Shown in pieces: positions 6,958 through 14,429 of a stretch of 21,072 nt of DNA. Below the pieces are notes generated by a model, which saw nothing but the letters and a program-made list of their open reading frames with translations, searched no databases and was not told the origin of the DNA. Positions within the stretch are counted from its first letter, which is position 1. Each line of letters begins with the position of its first letter. A program made the position numbers and the translations under genes. This DNA comes from Fibrobacterota bacterium (lineage in GTDB: Bacteria; Fibrobacterota; Chitinivibrionia; Chitinivibrionales; Chitinispirillaceae): assembly GCA_023436145.1 (NCBI GenBank), contig JAEZKP010000080.1:1-21072 (forward strand), in the 5' to 3' direction.

Positions 6958-8343
6958 CTATTGCGAAAATTGGTAAACAGAATTTTCAATTGCAAGTTTA
7001 CTTCCAGATAAACGCAAAGAAGCAGTTGAACCGGTTTTCCATAATACTTCAATCTCCCACTCTTCATTGTCCTGAAGAAGTTCAACTGGTAATTTGAAGT
7101 AGTTTTCTGCTTCGGTTGCCCAGGGAAGACTAATCCATTCTGAATTTTCTGTTTTTCTCACCCGGATCTCATCAACTGCACCGGGACCATTACGTGCTTG
7201 CACCAGAGACCAGAACTGATTGCTGCCTGCTTTAACATGCAAAGAGGGAGGACCGTCAGAAACGCCTTCTGCTTCCTCACAGCTTACCCATTCCCATTCA
7301 CCGGAATAACGCCCCGGTTGATTTTTCATTATTTCGCCAGCTGGTGCCCCTCCCAGATCTATACCGCAATTCTCATCAGCACATTTATCCATAATGCGGA
7401 CGACTGTAGTACGTATTTCACCATCTGTAGTACGGATACGCACACGTGCACAAGCTCCGCAAATCTGTCCTCCCTGCCATTGGCCAGCCAGATCACCCGG
7501 AATCTGGTTAACATTAATTGCGGCATAATAACGGATTCCGGTTGAGCCATAGTTACAGGCTCCACCTTGTGAGAATTCAGGATCGTTTGGTGATCCATAC
7601 GTGGTGACATCACCGGTGCCACCGTTATCTCTGAAGACCGGAATACCCGGGGTGATATATCCCACTCCTGAAGGCATCAGTTTGATTATGAGATTTTCTT
7701 CCACAGGAGCGGTAATTGCCCGCCGCACAGTTTGTGTTCCCTGTGCGGAGACTACGAGAATATCATTAAATCCGGCAATTTGAGGCTGTTTTGAAATAAA
7801 TGACTTTTTTTGCTTGTCTTCGCCATAAGAATAAATCTGAACGGAAAAGATACTGTTTGTTGTAATCACATGTCTGATAACGCTTTTATTTCCGTTATGA
7901 ATTATTACTGTGAAGTAAACTCCGGAAGGCAATCCGGATACAGGCAGTTTAGTGCTGTATTTTCCTGAGGTACTGGTTATGTTCTGTATATAGTCGATTC
8001 TTCTGCCTTTACAGTCATAAATAAAAATGTCTATGTTGGAAGCAGACTCAAGGTAAATACTTAGCAAATTTCCTTTAATGGTAATTTCTTTAGGGTTTCC
8101 GGATTTATAGAATGCAGAGGTCGTACTTGGGTTTCCGGCAAGCTCGAATCTTCCATTTGCGCTGGTATGAGTGCTTAAAAAATCTCTCTTGTATAAAAAC
8201 ACTTCGGCTCCGGCTACAGCCTGATTAAGTTCATTAACAACGGTTCCGGTAAGGTGGATTGTATCTGCGTAGCACGTAATAATAGCAGAAATCAGTGAAA
8301 ATGAAATAATTACTAAATGTAAAAAGAAGTTTAAGCTTACCAT
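6958..8343 (-). CDS. Expansin-like exported protein (DPBB plus CBM63-like domains)
   Basis: The 461-residue product carries a bacterial expansin module, a non-hydrolytic protein that loosens cellulose-hemicellulose contacts. The signal peptide covers residues 1-26. Residues about 28-90 are a carboxypeptidase-regulatory-like sandwich (GTVVNELNQAVAGAEVFLY). Residues about 93-165 resemble the sorting-like tails seen elsewhere here (IDIFIYDCKGRR, LPSGVYFTVI) but lie inside the protein. The double-psi beta-barrel is residues about 240-355 (TTYG, CGACARVRI, MDKCADENCGIDLG); Asp329 matches the conserved Asp of bacterial expansins. Residues about 366-455 are the second, CBM63-like domain (VKAGSNQFW, VDEIRVRK, ENYFKLP). 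No GH45 catalytic pair is evident. It follows the GH74 gene by 29 bp, and its end is 12 bp from the convergent esterase gene. The ribosome site is weak, so coupling to GH74 is likely. Confidence 0.88.
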   Translation of the reverse strand: MVSLNFFLHLVIISFSLISAIITCYADTIHLTGTVVNELNQAVAGAEVFLYKRDFLSTHTSANGRFELAGNPSTTSAFYKSGNPKEITIKGNLLSIYLESASNIDIFIYDCKGRRIDYIQNITSTSGKYSTKLPVSGLPSGVYFTVIIHNGNKSVIRHVITTNSIFSVQIYSYGEDKQKKSFISKQPQIAGFNDILVVSAQGTQTVRRAITAPVEENLIIKLMPSGVGYITPGIPVFRDNGGTGDVTTYGSPNDPEFSQGGACNYGSTGIRYYAAINVNQIPGDLAGQWQGGQICGACARVRIRTTDGEIRTTVVRIMDKCADENCGIDLGGAPAGEIMKNQPGRYSGEWEWVSCEEAEGVSDGPPSLHVKAGSNQFWSLVQARNGPGAVDEIRVRKTENSEWISLPWATEAENYFKLPVELLQDNEEWEIEVLWKTGSTASLRLSGSKLAIENSVYQFSQ

Positions 8344-8372
8344 AAGTGTTATCCGGTTATTTGGTCAATCGT

Positions 8373-10961
8373 TCATTTTGCAGACACTTGTTTGTTAACA
8401 TTTAATATCCTGTTGTCGCTACTCCTCAGAACAGAAATGGTCAATGTTTTTGCCTGCTTTGGCAGATTTAGTGCAGATTGATTGAAACGGTTTACAGGTA
8501 CAGAACTGATTTGTCTGCCATCAAGAGTATATCGGCTAAGTGTCAGACCGGAATTCAGATTACGGTTAATGAACTTTAAAGAGGGATTTCGGAAGTTTCC
8601 TATTTTTTCATCAGCAATACCCACCATGGACATTGGGTAACGTACTGCGATTCCTCTTCCGGCAGTGCTTCTGTATACCACTCCGAAAATGTTCGCATCA
8701 CCCCGCACGAAATTCCCGTTTGAGAGTGCTCCGTATTTGTGTTTATCATCATCAACCCTGATCCAGCTTTTAGCTTCATCGACAGACTGGTATATACCTT
8801 TGATACCGTTGATGGTTCCATAGATATAGATTGCCGGATAAGATGCTCCGGGGGCTTCTTTCCCAAAACCGATGGCTTCACAATGTTGGATTCTCTGAGA
8901 ATAGATCGCATCAGCTTCCGGATCGATATTTACAAAAGAATTACCTTTGTCGGTTGATCTGGCCAGAAATCCTCCGTTGATTCCGTCCCAGGCGTACCCG
9001 GTTACCCAGATATGACCTTCCTTGTTTGGAGTGACCTGCATGTCACTTGTCCAGGAAAGATTGGAGCCACCGGCTTTAGTAAAAGATTTGCCTCTATCAG
9101 TACTGATGTATACACCGCTGTTAAATGCGTAAAAAATATCCTGATTTACCGGATCAGCTGTAGGAAAGCATTTCTGTGCTGAAATGCCGGTGCATGTAGT
9201 CCAGGTTTCACCCCAGTCCTCTGTGCGAAGCAGTATGTTTTTACCATCAGGATTCCAAAGTACCACTTTTCCGTCAGATGATACTGATATTTTTCCTTTG
9301 TAATATTGCTGGGGACTCGGATGGGTTTTAAATTTTGTCCAGGTAGCACCGGTGTCTGTGGAATAATAGAGCGGAAAAACATAATCCTTATCCGATTCAG
9401 CTTTGTCATTGCCACCGACTCTTACTACTATTGCCGGGTTCTTTGATGCAAAATCGATTCCGGTTGTTGAACCTATCTGAGGTTTATGACGGCTTTTTTG
9501 TACAGGTTGCTTGATATCAGTGTGGATAAACCCGTCATAATCTCCGATAACTGTAATAAGCGGACCTCCAGGGATACTGACAAGATCTTCAGGTACGGTC
9601 TCCTCCAGATTATTAACGGTAAATTTCCACAAAAATCTTTTTCCTGGAGAGAAATCATCGGTTTTAAAAATACCGTTACCCGAAGTAACAAACACCCTTT
9701 TGGGATTAAACGGATCAAATTCAATACTTCCTGCCCAGTGAATGCTTTCACCTTCTATCCAGTTATAGCCGTTTTTATCGAGTACCGCAACCGGTGCATT
9801 TTCCGGGATGTTGCTGATTTCCTCATCGGAGAAATCGCCAAAAACACTTATCCAGGTATGCCCGCCATCGGTAGTGGAGAAGATCTTGTCTCCCCAGCCG
9901 GCGCGAGTGGAATTGTTCCATCGTTGCGGTTTCCAGGTATTAATTGACGAAACTACCAGGTGGTTCGAATCAGACATATCCATGCTTATGCCGCCATATC
10001 CGCCAAAGTGAGCATCCCAGATTGTCTGCCCGGGATAATCGGGATTAGGTGGGTCATCAATCCAGTTTTCCGGAGAGATGTTTTGCCATGTTTTGGCTTG
10101 AGTATCGTATTTTAGCAAGGCCCCTCTGGAAATAGTTGTGTTGTTGCCGAAACCCGGGCCAGCCCCATTTGCTGTTGTCACATAAAGAAATTTTCCTCCG
10201 GGCGTGAGAAGAGCACGTTGAGGCATTACCGGTTTTGACAGAGCTGGAAGTGGAATCGGGTTCCAGGATGAACCGGCATCATTTGACACGTAAATATTAT
10301 CACCTGTAATTGACATGCCGATATAGATCCGCTGAGTGATTCCACCAGATGTATGATTCTTATCGAAAAGCACAAAGCAGATACCTTCGCTGTTTAATGG
10401 TGCACTCAGAGTTGATATTCTGGACCAGGTGGAACCCCGGTTATTGCTTTTCCATAAGCCGTCTTTACGTGTCCCGCAAAATAGTATGTCTGGATTGTAG
10501 GGATCTACCGCCAATCGCTCTCCGTTCTGACGACCGAAACCATTTCCGTGTGCCTTAAATTTATCGGTTAGGTTTATTGTGTCAAAGGTGGCTCCATAGT
10601 CATCTGATCGGAGTATCATGGTTTTTCCATCATTCCAGTATTCGGTTCCTGCCAGCATATATAACCGGTTTGGAAAAGAGGGGTCCAGAGCGAATGCTTC
10701 TATGCCGTATAAACCGTTATTTTTATCATCAAGCCAATCGGTAAGTGGAATCCAGGAGCCATCAACTTCGTTCCACCGGTATGCGCCACCCACATCGGTT
10801 CTGGCATATATAAGATTTTTTTCGGTTTTTGATGTGACAATAGCAGAAACAAAACCTCCTCCACCCATGGTTACTGTTCCCCAGGTGAACGATTCAGAAG
10901 CTACGGACTGACAGAATAAACATAGCAACAGTGTTCTGACATAATGTGTCATATTTACCAT
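8373..10961 (-). CDS. Exported GH74 xyloglucanase
   Basis: The 862-residue product is a family 74 glycoside hydrolase, expected to cut xyloglucan backbones outside the cell. A signal peptide ends near residue 22 (SVASES). The family N-terminus is clear: FTWGTVTMGGGGFVSAI (25-41) and YARTDVGGAYRW (52-63), where Asp56 fits the catalytic base. GDYDGF (473-478) gives Asp474, which fits the catalytic acid by motif and by its distance from Asp56. At least eight Asp-box motifs mark the two seven-bladed propellers, for example SNDAGSSW (226-233), TTDGGHTW (363-370), STDTGATW (534-541) and STDRGKSF (620-627). Residues about 790-862 form a degenerate sorting-like tail (LSRYTLDGRQI). AAGAGG lies 8 nt before the start. 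It heads a two-gene operon with the expansin-like gene, coherent for attack on primary cell walls. Confidence 0.93.
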   Translation of the reverse strand: MVNMTHYVRTLLLCLFCQSVASESFTWGTVTMGGGGFVSAIVTSKTEKNLIYARTDVGGAYRWNEVDGSWIPLTDWLDDKNNGLYGIEAFALDPSFPNRLYMLAGTEYWNDGKTMILRSDDYGATFDTINLTDKFKAHGNGFGRQNGERLAVDPYNPDILFCGTRKDGLWKSNNRGSTWSRISTLSAPLNSEGICFVLFDKNHTSGGITQRIYIGMSITGDNIYVSNDAGSSWNPIPLPALSKPVMPQRALLTPGGKFLYVTTANGAGPGFGNNTTISRGALLKYDTQAKTWQNISPENWIDDPPNPDYPGQTIWDAHFGGYGGISMDMSDSNHLVVSSINTWKPQRWNNSTRAGWGDKIFSTTDGGHTWISVFGDFSDEEISNIPENAPVAVLDKNGYNWIEGESIHWAGSIEFDPFNPKRVFVTSGNGIFKTDDFSPGKRFLWKFTVNNLEETVPEDLVSIPGGPLITVIGDYDGFIHTDIKQPVQKSRHKPQIGSTTGIDFASKNPAIVVRVGGNDKAESDKDYVFPLYYSTDTGATWTKFKTHPSPQQYYKGKISVSSDGKVVLWNPDGKNILLRTEDWGETWTTCTGISAQKCFPTADPVNQDIFYAFNSGVYISTDRGKSFTKAGGSNLSWTSDMQVTPNKEGHIWVTGYAWDGINGGFLARSTDKGNSFVNIDPEADAIYSQRIQHCEAIGFGKEAPGASYPAIYIYGTINGIKGIYQSVDEAKSWIRVDDDKHKYGALSNGNFVRGDANIFGVVYRSTAGRGIAVRYPMSMVGIADEKIGNFRNPSLKFINRNLNSGLTLSRYTLDGRQISSVPVNRFNQSALNLPKQAKTLTISVLRSSDNRILNVNKQVSAK

Positions 10962-11020
10962 ATATAAAACCTCTTCTTATATCATTGAAAAACTTTTTTA
11001 TGGTGTTTCTCTATTAATTT

Positions 11021-11048
11021 ATATTAATATACGCAGAAATTCTATCAA
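11021..11048 (-). promoter_or_regulatory. Candidate promoter of the GH74-expansin operon
   Basis: On the minus strand TTGATA (11048-11043; 5 of 6 to consensus) is followed after 16 bp by TAATAT (11026-11021; 4 of 6). The transcript would start about 55 nt before the GH74 ATG. The surrounding AT-richness lowers certainty. Confidence 0.35.
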
Positions 11049-11176
11049 AACGGATTGCGCTTAACCTGGGTTGTAAATACTTATATAACCATTTTCATCA
11101 AAAGAACGCTGACTGAATCGGAAGAGGAGTTAAAAAATACCTGAAGTCTTCCGGTTTTAGCTGTACAGGGGGACTT

Positions 11177-11977
11177 ATGAATTTGCTAAAAAGAGCAGGT
11201 GCTGTTATTATATGTATAATATCAACTGTTTATGCAAACAGCTTCGATCTATTACAGCAGTTGCAAAGCAGCAGAGATTATTCTAAGTTGATTCAAATAG
11301 CAGATTCTCTGATTCATGCAGGAGTGGATTCTGCATGGGTAAAGGCATTTGAGGGTAGGGCCTATGCTGATCTTGGCCAATACGACAATGCACTTCCTTA
11401 TCTTAAGTCGGTGTATGAGTCACCTCAGAATATTCCAAAGTGGTTGTGGGCATGGAATACGTTTTATCTGGGTAAGACATATTTGTTTAAAAAAGAGACT
11501 GAAAAAGCAACTGCACTTTTTAAAGAGGTGATAGAAACCAGAATTACAAAAAATGTGGTAGCTGAAGCCAATAGATATATGAACGTGGTCCCAAATTCTC
11601 CTTTTTATAAACAATGGACAAAAATTGAAACCCGGAATTTCAATTTTCTGTTCCATAAAAAGACAAAACTCAAATCACCACAGCATTTTGCCCAAGAGAT
11701 GCAGTTGGTATTTGATACGATTAATACTTTTTTCGAAGCTGAAATTCCCGGAAAAATTAATTTTTTCGTGTGGAACAATTATGTTCAATTCCCTGGGAAT
11801 CCAAAATATCCAGGAGGTTTTGCTATTCCCGAGCTTCTGATAGTCCATTCCCGTTACATGCAGACTCCAGGTCATGAAATGACTCACATCATAACTCATT
11901 ATGCTGTAGACACTGTAAAGTACATCTCTGCAATTATAAATGAAGGAGTGGCTACTCTTTTCAACATGACTCATTAA
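11177..11977 (+). CDS. TPR plus gluzincin metallopeptidase (peptidase MA-like), truncated by frameshift
   Basis: The 266-residue frame starts with a signal peptide (about 1-20, ending VYANS), then TPR-like helices (about 36-135, with GRAYADLGQYDNALPYL at 60-76), then a metallopeptidase domain. HEMTH (233-237) is the zinc HExxH motif and Glu256 in NEGVA fits the third, gluzincin-type ligand 19 residues later, as in peptidase MA-like proteins. The frame stops right after the ligand (LFNMTH, TAA at 11975-11977). Homologous-looking sequence continues in the -1 frame from about 11968 to 12240, so one base, probably a G between ATG and GAC, appears missing. The intact protein would be about 354 residues. 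AGGGGGA three bases before the ATG supports the start. It could be a true pseudogene, a sequencing error or, less likely, recoding. Its target is unknown. Confidence 0.75.
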   Translation: MNLLKRAGAVIICIISTVYANSFDLLQQLQSSRDYSKLIQIADSLIHAGVDSAWVKAFEGRAYADLGQYDNALPYLKSVYESPQNIPKWLWAWNTFYLGKTYLFKKETEKATALFKEVIETRITKNVVAEANRYMNVVPNSPFYKQWTKIETRNFNFLFHKKTKLKSPQHFAQEMQLVFDTINTFFEAEIPGKINFFVWNNYVQFPGNPKYPGGFAIPELLIVHSRYMQTPGHEMTHIITHYAVDTVKYISAIINEGVATLFNMTH

Positions 11978-12240
11978 ATAGAATTGAGGAAGCCAGGAAG
12001 CATTTGTCAGGGCAGAGCATTTCCATAGAAGAGTTATGGAAATCCGATCTGGCATTCAGAAAACTACCTTCTCAGCTTTCATACTCTCTGGCTGCTGCAT
12101 TTGTTGAACATCTGTTGGCAGAAGGAAACAAGGAGAATTTTCATAAGCTGCTCTCAGATCAATCCTGGAGTAATGCTCAAAATATCTATGGGGACAAATT
12201 GGCTGAAATGATCGACGGGTTCTGGAGCAGACTCAAATAG
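11968..12240 (+). pseudogene. Detached C-terminal part of the TPR/metallopeptidase gene
   Basis: In the frame one base behind the upstream reading frame, codons from 11968 read DSLNRIEEARKHLSGQS and continue to the stop at 12238-12240. The segment SYSLAAAFVEHLLAEGNKEN and the ending SRLK resemble the helical C-terminus that follows the NEGVA ligand in peptidase MA-like proteins, where a leucine-rich helix packs on the active site. No ribosome site or good start (only TTG at 12004) supports independent translation, so this is the 3' part of the gene at 11177. Restoring one base at about 11968 would rejoin them. Confidence 0.7.
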
Positions 12241-12403
12241 CTTCGGTTCAACAGGGGTATTGGAAAGGGAGAAAGCTTTGATAAACTAATTCACAATGTC
12301 TCCTTTTTTCCTCCCAAGTCTATGATTTTAAATCCCAAATCCATTCTTCTATTTCATAAATCATAAATTAAAAACATAAATCTGAGATCAATTATTTCTT
12401 CGC

Positions 12404-12415
12404 TCACAATTGTGA
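12404..12415. promoter_or_regulatory. Perfect palindrome TCACAATTGTGA, possible operator
   Basis: A 12-bp perfect palindrome lies 113 bp before the start at 12528, in an AT-rich 287-bp gap that otherwise holds no gene. Dyads of this size and form are used by several transcription-factor families. No convincing -35/-10 pair was found beside it, although a TTAAAAT box lies about 35 bp downstream. Confidence 0.3.
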
Positions 12416-12527
12416 TCGGATTTTAAGTACATTTTGTGGATTTTATGTTAAAATAGCGCGAAAAAACGATATATTTAATGAGGCATGCTCACAAAAATGA
12501 ATATCCCATCACCCTTGGAGGTTTTGT

Positions 12528-14345
12528 ATGAAGCAGACGGTTGTCAGAAATGTTTTCTGGTTTGGTTTGATAGTGTGCTTGAGTGCGACTAATTCGTTTG
12601 CTATTCGAATGCCTGACACTGTAGAGGTATACCCTCGTGCGCTTTTCAGTACTTATTATCCATCAGCTGATGAAAAAGTTACCCTGAAATGGATTCTGGG
12701 TGTTCATCCTAATGCCTGTGTTCCGAGATACGAAACCAGTATCAGTAAAAAAGTTTCATCTGACGGAATAATCACCCATTATTTGAACTACAAAGAAATT
12801 GTGGAAAAAGATGATCCAATGGTGGCTTGTGCGCAGGTTTTGACTTCTTACGGACCTCAATTCGAATTAGGAGTAATGGAAGCTGGTTATGTACATCTGG
12901 TTTACATAAATGATTCTTTTATAAGAGAATTTAAAATCGCACCTGCCAGATATCCTTACGCCGTAGTAAGACCAGTGGTTCCTGGTGTTGGTGATAAAAT
13001 TTCAGTTTTTTGGGTCCTTGGTGAAGACAGTGTCAATTGTGTCCCGAAGTATAATGGAAAAATCGTATCCCATAATATTCAAAAGACAAATCCGCCTACT
13101 CATGTAATCAATGTAGAATATGAGAAAATAGAGGTGCAGTATTTTGCATGTGTGCCACAAGTTACCCAATATGGTCCCCAATTTGAGCTGGGGACAGCAG
13201 AAGAAGGGGTTTATGAAATTTATTGTGGCGAAAAACTGGTTACCAGTTTCAAAGTAGGATCAAAGGAGACGGAACGGCTGGTGATGAAGGCCATTCCACA
13301 ACAGCTGGTAGAAGGTGACACTCTGCAACTTAAGTTGGTGACCGGTTATGGTTCCAGCTCCTGTGCACCCTATTATTCCACTCATTATGAGCTGATTTCA
13401 GGTGACATTAATTATTTCGCTTATAAGCTTACATATGATAAAGTTGTGAATGACAATGAGGTGTGTACAGAGGACTATGTGGAACAAGGACCTGTATGGT
13501 TGTTGCCAAATGTAAAGTCAGGAAGCTACATTTTCCATTACTCTGAAAATGAATATTATAAGATTTATGTGCAACAGAAAAGGCAGATACCTGATTTCCC
13601 GAGTGTTACAATCAGAGGTAAGGTATTTGATACAGAATATCCGAAAGACTTACTGGATACTCTTGCCGGTCCGAGAAGAACAATTGCGCAATGCACGGTC
13701 GCAGTCGTTATCTACCAGAGAACCGAGGCAAAAATCGTGTCAGGCAGTTCGGGTGAACAGTGTGAAAGTTTAATGCCTTCCTTAATTGCTGTGGATACTA
13801 CTGTTCCGGACCGGGTTAAGCCGTATTATGCTGTTACCGATGAAAATGGTGATTATGTTATCAAAGATGTGCCTACATCTGCTCTTATAAATAGTGCCTA
13901 TACTGTTGCTTACAAGAATGGAAAATTGGGATATGGGTCGATTCCATTGGTTCTTTCAAAAGAAATATTTTCCAATATATCTATTTATAATGATGAGGTT
14001 TATCTGGATGCAGATACAATGTTACCACTTGCTGAAGATATAATCGTGCTAATGAGAAATATTGGTGGAGAGCCTTCAGATATCAGGCGGACTAATCAGA
14101 AGAAGAGTGTTGATGTTTCAATAATTCAGATGAAAGGTGGATTTCATCTGATAAACCCGGCAACACAGAATATCAGTGTGGCGATTTATTCGTTAAATGG
14201 AAAAAGGATCTGGAAACATGATGCCGGGTTGTTGCCTCAGGGACGACATTATATAACAATGCCAAGAGTTTCTGCCGGGACATTTCTGATAAAGGTAAGC
14301 GGAGAAAACTTTGTAAGAACAGGAATCTTTTCTTTAAATAAATGA
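12528..14345 (+). CDS. Exported protein with three tandem Cys-paired beta domains, regulatory-like module and sorting tail
   Basis: I do not recognise this 605-residue protein as a named family. A signal peptide ends near residue 25 (NSFA). Residues about 33-137, 143-243 and 252-348 are three copies of one domain. Each has CxP-x-Y (or CAPYY) early and one Cys later: pairs 64/101, 171/208 and 279/313. Copies 1 and 2 share YGPQFELG (108-115, 215-222), which is GPVWLLP (321-327) in copy 3. The period is 107-108 residues, and each copy probably forms one disulphide-bonded beta-sandwich. Residues about 358-480 resemble a carboxypeptidase-regulatory module (IRGKVFD, TDENGDYVIKDVP). Residues about 530-605 are a sorting-like tail (ISVAIYSLNGKRI, SAGTFLIKVSG). 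GGAGG precedes the ATG by about 6 nt. It is a single-gene transcript closed by a strong terminator. Surface adhesion or binding is inferred only. Confidence 0.8.
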   Translation: MKQTVVRNVFWFGLIVCLSATNSFAIRMPDTVEVYPRALFSTYYPSADEKVTLKWILGVHPNACVPRYETSISKKVSSDGIITHYLNYKEIVEKDDPMVACAQVLTSYGPQFELGVMEAGYVHLVYINDSFIREFKIAPARYPYAVVRPVVPGVGDKISVFWVLGEDSVNCVPKYNGKIVSHNIQKTNPPTHVINVEYEKIEVQYFACVPQVTQYGPQFELGTAEEGVYEIYCGEKLVTSFKVGSKETERLVMKAIPQQLVEGDTLQLKLVTGYGSSSCAPYYSTHYELISGDINYFAYKLTYDKVVNDNEVCTEDYVEQGPVWLLPNVKSGSYIFHYSENEYYKIYVQQKRQIPDFPSVTIRGKVFDTEYPKDLLDTLAGPRRTIAQCTVAVVIYQRTEAKIVSGSSGEQCESLMPSLIAVDTTVPDRVKPYYAVTDENGDYVIKDVPTSALINSAYTVAYKNGKLGYGSIPLVLSKEIFSNISIYNDEVYLDADTMLPLAEDIIVLMRNIGGEPSDIRRTNQKKSVDVSIIQMKGGFHLINPATQNISVAIYSLNGKRIWKHDAGLLPQGRHYITMPRVSAGTFLIKVSGENFVRTGIFSLNK

Positions 14346-14369
14346 CAGGGCAGGTGTTTTAGCCCGCTT

Positions 14370-14415
14370 ATCCTGCAGGGATCAAATTCCAAATCCCTGC
14401 AGGATTTGTTTTTTT
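14370..14415 (+). terminator. Strong intrinsic terminator after the three-repeat protein gene
   Basis: A perfect 13-bp inverted repeat (ATCCTGCAGGGAT at 14370-14382, ATCCCTGCAGGAT at 14393-14405) with a 10-nt loop is followed by TTGTTTTTTT (14406-14415). It lies 24 nt past the stop at 14345 and ends only 14 nt before the ATG of the next gene (14430). It therefore also sits in the immediate leader of the second TIGR02147 gene and could act as an attenuator for it. Confidence 0.9.
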
Positions 14416-14429
14416 CCAATAAAGATAGT

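Noticed and set aside
9486..9947. 153-residue plus-strand frame inside the GH74 gene
   Set aside because: Antisense to conserved GH74 propeller sequence; composition and residues are those of a shadow frame.
11119..11153. CGGAAGA / TCTTCCG inverted repeat before the metallopeptidase gene
   Set aside because: A 7-bp match with a 21-nt spacer in a short gap is easily due to chance, and only GGTTTT follows, so it is neither a clear terminator nor a clear operator.
11960..11985. Programmed -1 frameshift in the metallopeptidase gene
   Set aside because: No slippery heptamer of the X-XXY-YYZ type and no obvious downstream pseudoknot are visible; a deletion or sequencing error is simpler.
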